NCBI RefSeq assembly: GCF_005048265.1
Contig: NZ_SUNH01000005.1
Span: 162,588-226,587 of the forward strand
Source of the DNA: Paracoccus hibiscisoli
Lineage (GTDB): Bacteria > Pseudomonadota > Alphaproteobacteria > Rhodobacterales > Rhodobacteraceae
Reading direction: 5' to 3'
Length of the DNA: 64,000 nt
The notes beneath the pieces were generated by a model, which did no database searches, was not told the DNA's origin, and saw nothing but the letters and a program-made list of their open reading frames with translations. Shown piece by piece: positions 46,214 through 64,000 of the stretch (the stretch's first letter is position 1; every line of letters starts with the position of its first letter). The translations under genes and the position numbers were made by a program.

Positions 46214-46750
46214 ATGGCAAAGCGTTGGTATTCGGTCAGCGTCCTGTCGAACTTCGAAAAGAAGGTCGCAGAGGCGATTCGCCAGGCCGTCGCCGAGAAG
46301 GGTCTTGAGGATCACATCGACGAGGTGCTGGTCCCGACCGAGGAAGTGATCGAGATCCGCCGCGGCAAGAAGGTCACGTCCGAGCGGCGCTTCATGCCCG
46401 GTTACGTGCTGGTCCACATGGAAATGTCGGATCGCACCTATCACCTGGTCAATTCGATCAACCGCGTCACCGGGTTCCTGGGCGCGCAGGGCAAGCCGAT
46501 GCCCATGCGCGACGACGAGGTGAACATGATGCTGCACCGCACCGGCGACGGTGAGCCGGTGGCGCCGCGCAACCTGATCCGCTTTGACGTGGGCGAGAAG
46601 GTCAGCGTGACCGACGGCCCGTTCGAGGGGTTCTCGGGCATGGTCGAGGAGATCGACGAGATTTCCTCGCGCATCAAGGTGACGGTGTCGATCTTTGGCC
46701 GGCCCACGCCGGTCGAGCTGGAATTCACGCAGGTCTCCAAGACCGCGTGA
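46214..46750 (+). CDS. nusG: transcription termination/antitermination factor NusG
   Basis: A 178-residue NusG. The NGN domain starts KRWYSVSVLSNFEKKVAEAI and has PGYVLVHMEM. The KOW domain has FDVGEKVSVTDGPFEGFSGMVEEID. It couples RNA polymerase to the ribosome or Rho. The 173 bases between secE and nusG contain a GGGGC/GCCCC hairpin within a longer CCCGG/CCGGG pairing, and an AT-rich stretch (gatatctatatttt) that may be a promoter. I could not fit a matching -35. Confidence 0.96.
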   Translation: MAKRWYSVSVLSNFEKKVAEAIRQAVAEKGLEDHIDEVLVPTEEVIEIRRGKKVTSERRFMPGYVLVHMEMSDRTYHLVNSINRVTGFLGAQGKPMPMRDDEVNMMLHRTGDGEPVAPRNLIRFDVGEKVSVTDGPFEGFSGMVEEIDEISSRIKVTVSIFGRPTPVELEFTQVSKTA

Positions 46751-46828
46751 TGCAACTGCGGGAGGCCCTTGTGCCGCACCGCTAAGTCGGCCCCGCATCC
46801 CGGGGCGTGATGATAAGGAGAAGGCCAG

Positions 46829-47281
46829 ATGGCCAAGAAAGTTGTCGGCAGCCTCAAGCTGCAAATCAAGGCGGGTCAGGCGAACCCGTCGCCCCCCGTC
46901 GGCCCGGCTCTGGGTCAGCGCGGAATCAACATCATGGCGTTCTGCAAAGAGTTCAACGCCAAGACCCAGGAGATGGAGCAGGGTTCGCCCGTGCCCGTCG
47001 TCATCACCTATTACGCCGACAAGTCGTTCACCTTCGAGACGAAGACGCCCCCGGCGTCCTTCCTGCTGAAGAAGGCGGCTGGCCTGAAGCCCGTGGGCAA
47101 GCGCAACCGCGCCAAGGGTTCGGACAAGCCGGGCCGTGCGAATGCCGGTTCCGTGACGGTCAAGCAGATCCGCGAGATCGCCGAGACCAAGATGAAGGAC
47201 CTGTCCGCGAACGACATCGACGCCGCGATGAAGATCATCGTCGGCTCGGCCCGTTCGATCGGTATCGAGGTGAGGGGCTGA
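46829..47281 (+). CDS. rplK: 50S ribosomal protein L11
   Basis: A 150-residue uL11. It has the N-terminal [34 protein letters not shown] with the proline pair that moves with factor binding, and the C-terminal rRNA-binding [28 protein letters not shown]. It forms the GTPase-associated centre with rRNA. TAAGGAGAAGG precedes the ATG. It is followed 2 bases later by rplA. Confidence 0.98.
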   Translation: MAKKVVGSLKLQIKAGQANPSPPVGPALGQRGINIMAFCKEFNAKTQEMEQGSPVPVVITYYADKSFTFETKTPPASFLLKKAAGLKPVGKRNRAKGSDKPGRANAGSVTVKQIREIAETKMKDLSANDIDAAMKIIVGSARSIGIEVRG

Positions 47282-47283
47282 TC

Positions 47284-47982
47284 ATGGCAAAACTGTCGAA
47301 GAAAAAAGCCGCCGCCCGCACCGCATTCGAGGGCAAGGCCAACCTGACCGTCGAGGACGCCATCAAGCTGGTCAAGACCTCGGCTTCGGCCAAGTTCGAC
47401 GAGACCGTCGAGATCGCGCTGAACCTGGGCGTCGACCCGCGTCACGCCGACCAGATGGTCCGTGGTGTGGTGACCCTGCCCGCAGGCACCGGCAAGGACG
47501 TCCGCGTCGCCGTGTTCGCCCGTGGCCCCAAGGCTGACGAAGCCAAGGCAGCCGGTGCGGACATCGTCGGCGCCGAGGACCTGATGGAGACCATCCAGTC
47601 CGGCAAGATCGAGTTCGACCGTTGCATCGCGACGCCGGACATGATGCCGCTGGTCGGTCGTCTGGGCAAGATCCTGGGCCCGCGCAACCTGATGCCGAAC
47701 CCCAAGGTCGGCACCGTGACGATGGACGTGAAATCGGCCGTCGAAGCAGCCAAGGGTGGCGAAGTCCAGTTCAAGGCCGAGAAGGCCGGCGTGGTCCATG
47801 CCGGCATCGGCAAGGTCTCGTTCGACGAGGACAAGCTGGCCCAGAACCTGCGCGCCTTCGTGGACGCGGTCAGCCGCGCCAAGCCGACGGGTGCCAAGGG
47901 CACCTACATGAAAAAGGTTTCGATCAGCTCGACCATGGGTCCGGGCGTGTCGGTGGACGTCGTTTCGGCGACCGCCAACTGA
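47284..47982 (+). CDS. rplA: 50S ribosomal protein L1
   Basis: A 232-residue uL1. It has [40 protein letters not shown] and the signature around [20 protein letters not shown]. It builds the L1 stalk and in many bacteria represses the L11-L1 mRNA. The start is the ATG 2 bases after the rplK stop, with GAGGGG ahead of it. Confidence 0.98.
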   Translation: MAKLSKKKAAARTAFEGKANLTVEDAIKLVKTSASAKFDETVEIALNLGVDPRHADQMVRGVVTLPAGTGKDVRVAVFARGPKADEAKAAGADIVGAEDLMETIQSGKIEFDRCIATPDMMPLVGRLGKILGPRNLMPNPKVGTVTMDVKSAVEAAKGGEVQFKAEKAGVVHAGIGKVSFDEDKLAQNLRAFVDAVSRAKPTGAKGTYMKKVSISSTMGPGVSVDVVSATAN

Positions 47983-47995
47983 GACCACAGGATTT

Positions 47996-48015
47996 CCCTG
48001 CCTGAAAGGGCAGGG
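47996..48015 (+). terminator. hairpin behind rplA
   Basis: CCCTGCC and GGCAGGG form a perfect 7-bp stem with a 6-base loop, 13 bases after the rplA stop. No T-run follows, so it is more likely a processing or mRNA-stability element between the L1 and L10 cistrons than a terminator. Confidence 0.4.
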
Positions 48016-48041
48016 GATGGCGGGGCCGCACGCGGCCCTGT

Positions 48042-48104
48042 CCTGTCCGAGACGGAGGGTGCGGGGGAAACCCCGCTTAATGTCCTTCCTGAGATGGGGA
48101 AGCG
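48042..48104 (+). promoter_or_regulatory. L10 ribosomal protein leader (autoregulatory RNA)
   Basis: Within the 235-base gap between rplA and rplJ lies the L10-leader core. It has GAGACGGAGG, a closed GCGGGG-GAAA-CCCGC-type hairpin, the conserved CTTAATG, and the return strand CCTTCCTGAGAT. The L10(L12)4 complex binds this fold and shuts off its own mRNA. The following GGGGAAGCGTTTTTCC stretch could be an attenuator tail. I see no other gene in the gap. Confidence 0.75.
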
Positions 48105-48217
48105 TTTTTCCGGAGGTTCCGACCTTCGGGTGATCTTGCCCTAACGGACCCGACCCGGCCCCTCTTGGCCGGGAAAAGTGAGAGCCGGGGGGATACCCCC
48201 CTACTTGGAGTGAAACC

Positions 48218-48733
48218 GTGGATAGAGCACAGAAAGAACAGCTGGTCGACGAACTCGGCCAGATCTTCGAAAGCTCTGGCGTCGTGGTGGTTGCCCACTA
48301 CGAGGGGATGACGGTTGCACATATGCAGGACCTCCGCGCGCGCATGCGCGAAGCGGGTGGTTCGGTTCGCGTTGCCAAGAACAAGCTCGCCAAGATCGCC
48401 CTGGAAGGAAAGCCTTGCGCAAGCATCGCCGACTATCTGACGGGCATGACCGTGATCGCCTATTCGGAGGATCCGACCGCTGCTGCGCGGATCGCCGACA
48501 AGTACGCCAAGGATAACGAGCGTTTCGTGATCCTGGGTGGTGCGATGGGTGACTCGGCTCTGGATCCGGCCGGTGTGAAAGCCGTCGCCTCGATGCCGTC
48601 GCGTGAAGAGCTGATTGCTCAGATCGTGTCGTGCCTCGGTGCGCCCGCTTCGAACATCGCCGGTGCCATTGGCGCGCCTGCTTCGAACATCGCGAGCATC
48701 CTCACGACCCTCGAGGAACGTGAGGCTGCGTAA
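48218..48733 (+). CDS. rplJ: 50S ribosomal protein L10
   Basis: A 171-residue uL10. It starts [33 protein letters not shown] and has [15 protein letters not shown]. The C-terminal helix that carries the L7/L12 dimers ends in an [11 protein letters not shown] tail. A short duplicated GAPASNIA unit is visible near residues 141-156. The GTG start has TTGGAG about 7 bases upstream. Its expression is controlled by the leader just before it. Confidence 0.96.
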   Translation: MDRAQKEQLVDELGQIFESSGVVVVAHYEGMTVAHMQDLRARMREAGGSVRVAKNKLAKIALEGKPCASIADYLTGMTVIAYSEDPTAAARIADKYAKDNERFVILGGAMGDSALDPAGVKAVASMPSREELIAQIVSCLGAPASNIAGAIGAPASNIASILTTLEEREAA

Positions 48734-48798
48734 GCAACCTGATCCCTACTGGTGGTTGAAGACCCGACGTTGGAACATTAACTGGAAAGAACGGAAAA

Positions 48799-49170
48799 AT
48801 GGCTGATCTGAAGAAACTCGCCGAAGAAATCGTGGGCCTGACCCTGCTGCAAGCCCAGGAACTGAAGACCATCCTGAAGGATGAGTACGGCATCGAGCCG
48901 GCCGCCGGTGGCGCCGTCATGATGGCTGGCCCTGCTGCTTCGGCAGAGGCCGAAGAAGAGAAGACCGAATTCGACGTCGTCCTGGTCGAAGCCGGCGCCA
49001 ACAAGATCAACGTGATCAAAGAAGTTCGCGGCATCACCGGTCTGGGCCTGAAAGAAGCCAAGGACCTGGTCGAAGCTGGCGGCAAGGTCAAAGAAGGCGC
49101 TTCCAAGGCTGACGCCGAAGAAGTGAAGAAGAAGCTGGAAGCAGCCGGCGCCAAGGTCGAGCTGAAGTAA
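48799..49170 (+). CDS. rplL: 50S ribosomal protein L7/L12
   Basis: A 123-residue bL12. The N-terminal dimerisation domain is [31 protein letters not shown]. The Ala/Gly hinge follows near residues 40-52. The factor-binding C-terminal domain has [28 protein letters not shown]. It recruits translational GTPases. Codon use is strongly biased, and GC is slightly lower than around it, as expected for the most expressed ribosomal protein. Confidence 0.98.
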   Translation: MADLKKLAEEIVGLTLLQAQELKTILKDEYGIEPAAGGAVMMAGPAASAEAEEEKTEFDVVLVEAGANKINVIKEVRGITGLGLKEAKDLVEAGGKVKEGASKADAEEVKKKLEAAGAKVELK

Positions 49171-49190
49171 TCGGTCATCTGATCGGTTGA

Positions 49191-49235
49191 AGACAGGCAG
49201 GGTCCGGGGTTTCCCGGTCCCTGCCGAACCTGTCT
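49191..49235 (+). promoter_or_regulatory. long hairpin between rplL and rpoB
   Basis: AGACAGG (49191-49197) pairs with CCTGTCT (49229-49235). Inside it CAGGG-T-CCGGG pairs with CCCGG-T-CCCTG, with a single T-T mismatch. It is long, and no T-run follows it, which suits an RNase III processing site or partial attenuator separating ribosomal protein from polymerase synthesis, as in E. coli. The rest of the 228-base gap holds no gene. Confidence 0.6.
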
Positions 49236-49398
49236 TGAAGGGCGGTCCGGCTGGCGGACATTCCTTCAGGGCATGTTCGAGGTTCGGGAGCCGCGCGGTG
49301 GGACGCGTGGCACGAATGGAACCTCACCCCTGCATTCGTAGGTGCGTTCCGGGGGCCCCGACCCGGACGCGCGCGAAGACGAAAGGTGACAAGACCCC

Positions 49399-53544
<4,146 letters not shown>

Positions 53545-53596
53545 GGGCGAAAGCCCTCACCACCCCTTCCTCCATGCCCTTCATTAGGAATTGAGA

Positions 53597-57835
<4,239 letters not shown>

Positions 57836-57856
57836 TCGTCCCGGATCATGACTGGC

Positions 57857-57890
57857 AAAGGCCCGGCACCCTGTGTCGGGCCTTTGTCTT
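57857..57890 (+). terminator. intrinsic terminator after rpoC
   Basis: AAAGGCCCG (57857-57865) pairs with CGGGCCTTT (57877-57885), and GTCTT then TT follow. It starts 22 bases after the rpoC stop and isolates the following three-gene insertion. Confidence 0.88.
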
Positions 57891-57947
57891 TTCGGTTGAC
57901 CGACCGGACGCCGTGCACATACTGCATTTGCCGTTCAAGGAACCGTG

Positions 57948-58775
57948 ATGCGCATTCAAGTCCTGGGCCTGTGTCGTTTTTCGCTGCTGACGCAGGGCGA
58001 TTTCCAGACCACCGGCGATGATCTGGACCGCAACCGGGCCATTCTTTACGACCCTGCCCGCATGGAGCAGCGGATGCGCTGGTTCGAGGCCGTCTGCATC
58101 CCGCCGTTGATGTGGCAGACCGACCCCGATTTCCTCCTGATCATCGTCACGGGCTCGGATCTGCCCGCGCGCTGGCTGGCCCGCCTGCAGCGGTTGGCAC
58201 AGGTGATGCCCCAGATCCGGATCGAGCAGCTGCCCCCCGCCCGCCATGCCCCGTCCTGCCGCGAGGCCCTGGCGCGCCACATCGATCTGACCGCCGACGT
58301 GGTGGTGCGTTTTCGCATGGATGACGACGATGCGGTCGCGGTGGATTACGTGCGCCGCGTGCGCGCCGATCATCGCCTGGCCGAGCGGTTGGCGGGCCAG
58401 CATCATCCCGTCGTCATCAACTATATCAGCGGCCTGGTGGCCGAGGTGGCGGACGGCCGCTTTGCGCTGCATGCCGAGATGGCGCAGAACTGGGTTCCGG
58501 CGCAGACCTTCTATTTTCCGGGGGGCGCAGTGCGGTCGCTGATGAATTATCGCCATGACAAGGTCTGGACCAAGGCGCCGACCATCGCCATGCCGGGCCG
58601 GGCGATGTGGATTCGCGGCCATCACGCCACCAATGACAGCCGCGGCCACCTGATCGGCCGCAATCGCATTCCCACCGACGAGGCCGAACTGGCGCAGGTG
58701 CTGAGCCGCCGCTTTGGCCTGGATCTGCCTGCGCTGAGTGCGGCGCTGACAGGCACCGAAGATCCGCTGGCCTGA
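57948..58775 (+). CDS. putative rhamnosyltransferase-family protein (Rhamno_transf), copy 1
   Basis: A 275-residue cytosolic protein. The start is IQVLGLCRFSLLTQGDFQ, RAILYDPARMEQRMRWFEAV follows, and the likely nucleotide-sugar site is RFRMDDDDAVAVDYV near residue 125. It matches the Rhamno_transf family, a GT-A-like group of unproven activity. AAGGA lies about 7 bases before the ATG. It shares its layout with the gene at 59750, so the pair arose by duplication. It probably modifies a surface polysaccharide. Confidence 0.78.
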   Translation: MRIQVLGLCRFSLLTQGDFQTTGDDLDRNRAILYDPARMEQRMRWFEAVCIPPLMWQTDPDFLLIIVTGSDLPARWLARLQRLAQVMPQIRIEQLPPARHAPSCREALARHIDLTADVVVRFRMDDDDAVAVDYVRRVRADHRLAERLAGQHHPVVINYISGLVAEVADGRFALHAEMAQNWVPAQTFYFPGGAVRSLMNYRHDKVWTKAPTIAMPGRAMWIRGHHATNDSRGHLIGRNRIPTDEAELAQVLSRRFGLDLPALSAALTGTEDPLA

Positions 58776-58811
58776 CATTCCCGCAACCGCCGCATTCACC
58801 GGAAAGCCCCC

Positions 58812-59750
58812 ATGCCCTCGCCCCTGATCTCTCCGCTGCGCCGGACTCGCCCCGCCTCGATCCGGCCGGAACCGCTGCAGCCGGGCGACAACCTGCGTGG
58901 CGCGGGGCTGATGACGCTGTCGATGATCGGGTTCACCTGCAACGACGCGATCATCAAGTTCGTGACCCAGGACATGCCGCTGTATCAGGCGATCACCCTG
59001 CGCGGGCTGTTCGTGATGCTGGCGCTGGTCGCGCTGGCCAGTCGGACGGGGGGGCTGCGCCTGCGCATCCCGCAGGCCGCACGACGCCCCATGACCCTGC
59101 GTCTGATCGGAGAGATCGGCTCGACCCTGCTGTTCCTGAACGCGCTGCAGCGCATGGCCATCGCGGACTTGACGGCGGTGATGCAGTCGCTGCCGCTGGT
59201 GGTGATGCTGGGGGCGGCGCTGTTCTTTGGCGAAAGCCTGGGCTGGCGGCGGGTGCTGGCGGTGGGGGTGGGCATGCTGGGCGTGCTGATCATCCTGCGC
59301 CCGGGGGGCGGCACCTTCGGCATCTGGTCGCTGGTGGCGCTTGGGGCGATGCTGATGGTCGCGCTGCGCGACCTGTCCACGCGGCAGTTCGGGCGCGACG
59401 TCGCGTCATCGACCATCGCCTTCTACGCGGCGGTTCTGGTGACGCTGACCGGGCTGCTGTTCAGCCTGGGGCAGGGCTGGGTTCTGCCCACGGGGGCGCA
59501 GATCGGCCTGCTGCTGCTGAGCGCCGCGTTCCTGACCGTCGGATATGTCAGCGCGGTCGCCGCCATGCGCGTCGGAGAGATCTCCGCCGTGTCGCCGTTC
59601 CGCTATACCTCGCTGTTGGCGGCGATCGTGCTGGGGCTGGTGATCTTTGGCGACTGGCCGGACCTGTGGACCTGGGTCGGATCGGCCCTGGTCGTGGGGG
59701 CGGGCATCTATACGATCTGGCGCGAGGCGCAGCTGGGGCGGCGACGCTGA
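58812..59750 (+). CDS. EamA/DMT family transporter
   Basis: A 312-residue membrane protein with ten transmembrane helices in two EamA repeats, the second starting about residue 165. It has MTLSMIGFTCNDAIIKF, the internal repeat border STRQFGRDVASSTIAFY, and SAVAAMRVGEISAVSPFRYTSLLAAIVLG. Family members export metabolites or lipid-linked sugars. Its position between two glycosyltransferase-like genes suggests a linked substrate, but this is only inference. It shares one base with the next gene (TGATG). Confidence 0.88.
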   Translation: MPSPLISPLRRTRPASIRPEPLQPGDNLRGAGLMTLSMIGFTCNDAIIKFVTQDMPLYQAITLRGLFVMLALVALASRTGGLRLRIPQAARRPMTLRLIGEIGSTLLFLNALQRMAIADLTAVMQSLPLVVMLGAALFFGESLGWRRVLAVGVGMLGVLIILRPGGGTFGIWSLVALGAMLMVALRDLSTRQFGRDVASSTIAFYAAVLVTLTGLLFSLGQGWVLPTGAQIGLLLLSAAFLTVGYVSAVAAMRVGEISAVSPFRYTSLLAAIVLGLVIFGDWPDLWTWVGSALVVGAGIYTIWREAQLGRRR

Positions 59751-60565
59751 TGCGGGTCCAGATGCTGGGATTGTGCCGGTATTCCTATCTGGGCCTGCGC
59801 GGCTATCAGGTCGAACACGACAGCATCGCCGCCCGGCGGGCCTACCTTTACGACCCGGCCCGGCTGGAGCGGCGCTGGCACTGGTTCACCACCGTCGCCC
59901 TGCCCGGATGGCTGGCGCAGACCGATCCCGACTATACGCTGGTGGTGATGACCGGGCCGGACCTGCCCGAGCCGTGGCTGGGCCGCCTGCGCGCCCTGTG
60001 CGACCGGGTGCCGCAACTGCGCCTGTCGCTGGTGCCGCCGATGGATTATCACCTGCAGGCCTGCCGCGCCGCCGTGGCCCCGCATGTGGACCCCGACGCG
60101 GATGTCATCGGCCATTTCCGCCATGACGACGACGATGCCGTGGCGGTCGACTATGTTCAGGCCGCGCGCCGCGATTTCGCCCTGATCGCGGGCCTGTGGC
60201 AGGCCGAGGGCAAGCTGTCGCTGGATTACGGGCGCGGCCTGATGGTCGAGGCGCGGGACGGCCAGCTGAAGATCACGCCCCGCATCTGCCACAACATGGG
60301 CGTCGCCCTGACGATCTTTCTGCGGCCCGATGCGGCGGAAACCGCCCTGCATTACAACCACACCAAGCTGGGGCAGTGGATGCCGGGGGTCCAGATCAAC
60401 GGCCCGCTGATGTTCATCCGCTCGATCCACGGCGACAGCGACTCGGGCGATATGGGGCCCGGCCTGCCCTGGCAGCCCGAGGAGGGCCAGATGAACCGCC
60501 TGCTGCGCACCCGGTTCGGCCTGCGGCGGGGCGATCTGGCGGCCCTGGCGCGGTCGCTGACCTGA
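59750..60565 (+). CDS. putative rhamnosyltransferase-family protein (Rhamno_transf), copy 2
   Basis: A 271-residue paralogue of the gene at 57948. It starts VQMLGLCRYSYLGLRGYQVEHDS, has AYLYDPARLERRWHWFTTVALP and FRHDDDDAVAVDYVQAARRDF, so the same DDDDAV motif lies at the same place. The C-terminal third differs more, which suggests a different acceptor. Translation is coupled to the transporter. It is the last gene before the rpsL promoter. Confidence 0.78.
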   Translation: MRVQMLGLCRYSYLGLRGYQVEHDSIAARRAYLYDPARLERRWHWFTTVALPGWLAQTDPDYTLVVMTGPDLPEPWLGRLRALCDRVPQLRLSLVPPMDYHLQACRAAVAPHVDPDADVIGHFRHDDDDAVAVDYVQAARRDFALIAGLWQAEGKLSLDYGRGLMVEARDGQLKITPRICHNMGVALTIFLRPDAAETALHYNHTKLGQWMPGVQINGPLMFIRSIHGDSDSGDMGPGLPWQPEEGQMNRLLRTRFGLRRGDLAALARSLT

Positions 60566-60587
60566 GGGGTGGGGCAGGGGGGCCGTG

Positions 60588-60616
60588 TTGACAGGCGCGG
60601 GGATTCACCCTATAGC
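60588..60616 (+). promoter_or_regulatory. strong sigma-70 promoter of the rpsL-rpsG-fusA-tuf operon
   Basis: TTGACA (60588-60593) is a perfect -35. A 17-base spacer and TATAGC (60611-60616) follow. Transcription should begin near 60623, giving a leader of about 190 bases before rpsL. Confidence 0.85.
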
Positions 60617-60814
60617 CACGCGACCTGACGGGAAACCGTTCCGGGTACCAGAACCTGTGAGGTCTGGGCCGAACCGCCCTTATCCTCTGGAAGAATGCCC
60701 GTCAGCCCTTTATGGGCGGGACGGGCTTGGCATTTTGCGATTCGCGCAAGATGCCGTCGAGAAGCGGCGCAACCGATCGGTTGCGAGTATTGACAGAGCA
60801 AGACGGGGAACCGA
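60617..60814 (+). promoter_or_regulatory. rpsL operon leader
   Basis: The leader folds into at least two hairpins. CCAGAACC pairs with GGTCTGG (one bulge) near 60650, and GCCCGTC pairs with GACGGGC near 60695-60727, with an inner CCC/GGG pair. No gene is seen. Control by S7 or S12 is known for str operons in other bacteria, but the fold here has not been matched to a family. Confidence 0.45.
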
Positions 60815-61186
60815 ATGCCGACGATCCAACAGCTGATCCGCAAGCCGCGGCAGCCGAAAGTGCAGCGCTCCAAGTCGCAGCACCTTCAGGGCTGCCCGCA
60901 GAAACGCGGTGTCTGCACGCGCGTCTACACCACGACGCCGAAGAAGCCGAACTCCGCTATGCGTAAGGTCGCCAAGGTGCGCCTGACGAATGGCTTCGAG
61001 GTCATCTCCTACATTCCGGGCGAAAAGCACAACCTGCAGGAACACAGCGTCGTGCTGATCCGCGGCGGCCGCGTGAAAGACCTTCCGGGTGTCCGTTACC
61101 ACATCCTGCGCGGTGTGCTGGATACCCAGGGCGTCAAGGATCGTCGCCAGCGTCGTTCGAAATACGGCGCCAAGCGTCCGAAATAA
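60815..61186 (+). CDS. rpsL: 30S ribosomal protein S12
   Basis: A 123-residue uS12. It has [14 protein letters not shown] at the start, [18 protein letters not shown] with the Lys whose change gives streptomycin resistance, and [21 protein letters not shown] with the second such Lys. Both are in the wild-type state. It lies at the decoding centre. GGGGAACCGA precedes the ATG. A shadow frame on the other strand was rejected. Confidence 0.98.
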   Translation: MPTIQQLIRKPRQPKVQRSKSQHLQGCPQKRGVCTRVYTTTPKKPNSAMRKVAKVRLTNGFEVISYIPGEKHNLQEHSVVLIRGGRVKDLPGVRYHILRGVLDTQGVKDRRQRRSKYGAKRPK

Positions 61187-61669
<483 letters not shown>

Positions 61670-61687
61670 GGCGAAAGGATCCACTTC

Positions 61688-63811
<2,124 letters not shown>

Positions 63812-63817
63812 TCTTGC

Positions 63818-63843
63818 GGCGGGGCATCGCGCCCCGCCCCTTT
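63818..63843 (+). terminator. hairpin between fusA and tuf
   Basis: GGCGGGGC pairs with GCCCCGCC around a 5-base loop, and CCTTT follows. The short T-run suggests partial termination or processing rather than a full stop, which suits a tuf gene expressed above the rest. Confidence 0.5.
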
Positions 63844-63873
63844 ACCAAGCATTGAAGAACAAGGAGCCATTCC

Positions 63874-64000
63874 ATGGCAAAGGCAAAGTTTGAACGGAAC
63901 AAACCGCACGTCAACATCGGCACGATCGGCCACGTTGACCACGGCAAGACGACGCTGACGGCGGCGATCACCAAGTATTTCGGCGAATTCCGCGCCTATG
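63874..64000 (+). CDS. tuf: elongation factor Tu (partial, cut by window end)
   Basis: The first 42 residues are present: [20 protein letters not shown] with the P-loop GHVDHGKTT and then [16 protein letters not shown] lies about 8 bases before the ATG. It is fourth in the str operon. Many relatives have a second tuf next to tRNA-Trp; that position here holds no tuf. Confidence 0.97.
   Translation, partial: MAKAKFERNKPHVNIGTIGHVDHGKTTLTAAITKYFGEFRAY

Noticed and set aside
48141..48156. Ribosomal-protein region lower GC as sign of transfer
   Set aside because: rplJ and rplL show codon optimisation typical of highly expressed native genes, and gene order is the standard one.

Overview
The window is chromosomal DNA from a GC-rich alphaproteobacterium of the Rhodobacteraceae/Paracoccaceae type, most likely Paracoccus or a close relative. 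Four things point there: an alphaproteobacterial Mic60 gene between hemD and a HemY-like gene, a DUF4170 gene next to the Kdo transferase gene, the secG-pyrG pair, and the order tRNA-Trp, secE, nusG, rplK, rplA, rplJ, rplL, rpoB, rpoC. I see no insertion sequence, prophage, CRISPR array, rRNA gene or replication origin. This is core genome with small accessory insertions.

Layout. 1-3.7 kb: copper handling (PCuAC chaperone; copA P-type ATPase translationally coupled to a TesA-like esterase). 4.0-6.6 kb: L,D-transpeptidase, tRNA 2-selenouridine synthase, exported dienelactone hydrolase. 6.6-12.2 kb (minus): a five-gene nucleoside uptake and salvage operon (BMP-type binding protein, double-ABC ATPase, two permeases, purine nucleoside phosphorylase). 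12.3-14.4 kb (minus): rimI, tsaB, nfu and a universal stress protein. 14.5-15.3 kb: a lower-GC sugar transferase that runs into truA from the other side. 15.3-22.6 kb (minus): truA-xpaC-microprotein; lpxK-waaA-DUF4170; tsaD-gpsA-yciI-EVE. 22.7-26.7 kb: hemD, mic60, hemY. 26.8-29.2 kb: tRNA-Thr, then a PQQ dehydrogenase whose membrane anchor is a separate small gene. 29.2-32.6 kb (minus): secG, pyrG, an orphan McrB-N-like domain protein apparently starting at CTG, and an unknown gene. 32.7-37.0 kb: cobQ, ispH, a GST, rnhA and a TRIC-family membrane protein, facing a truncated haemoglobin. 37.5-42.3 kb: queF, ileS, DUF3253, aldo/keto reductase. 42.3-45.6 kb: a glycosyltransferase-like gene, tRNA-Tyr, rlmB, a YHS protein, a structured RNA region and a CoA-binding protein. 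45.7-64 kb: the translation/transcription supercluster from tRNA-Trp to tuf, interrupted between rpoC and rpsL by two paralogous Rhamno_transf-type genes flanking an EamA transporter.

Most polycistronic junctions overlap by 4 bases (NTGA) or 1 base (TGATG or TAATG), so translational coupling is the rule here. That rule supports the unusual CTG start proposed for the gene behind pyrG.

The most interesting observations are these: a 15-codon leader peptide with three rare ATT isoleucine codons and an overlapping hairpin between a promoter and ileS (a candidate isoleucine attenuator); a sharply bounded low-GC patch inside the ileS editing domain; the CTG start; competing RNA hairpins before a strong terminator at 45.0-45.1 kb; an inverted repeat and His-rich mini-ORF at the copA start; and a 27-codon membrane microprotein ahead of xpaC.
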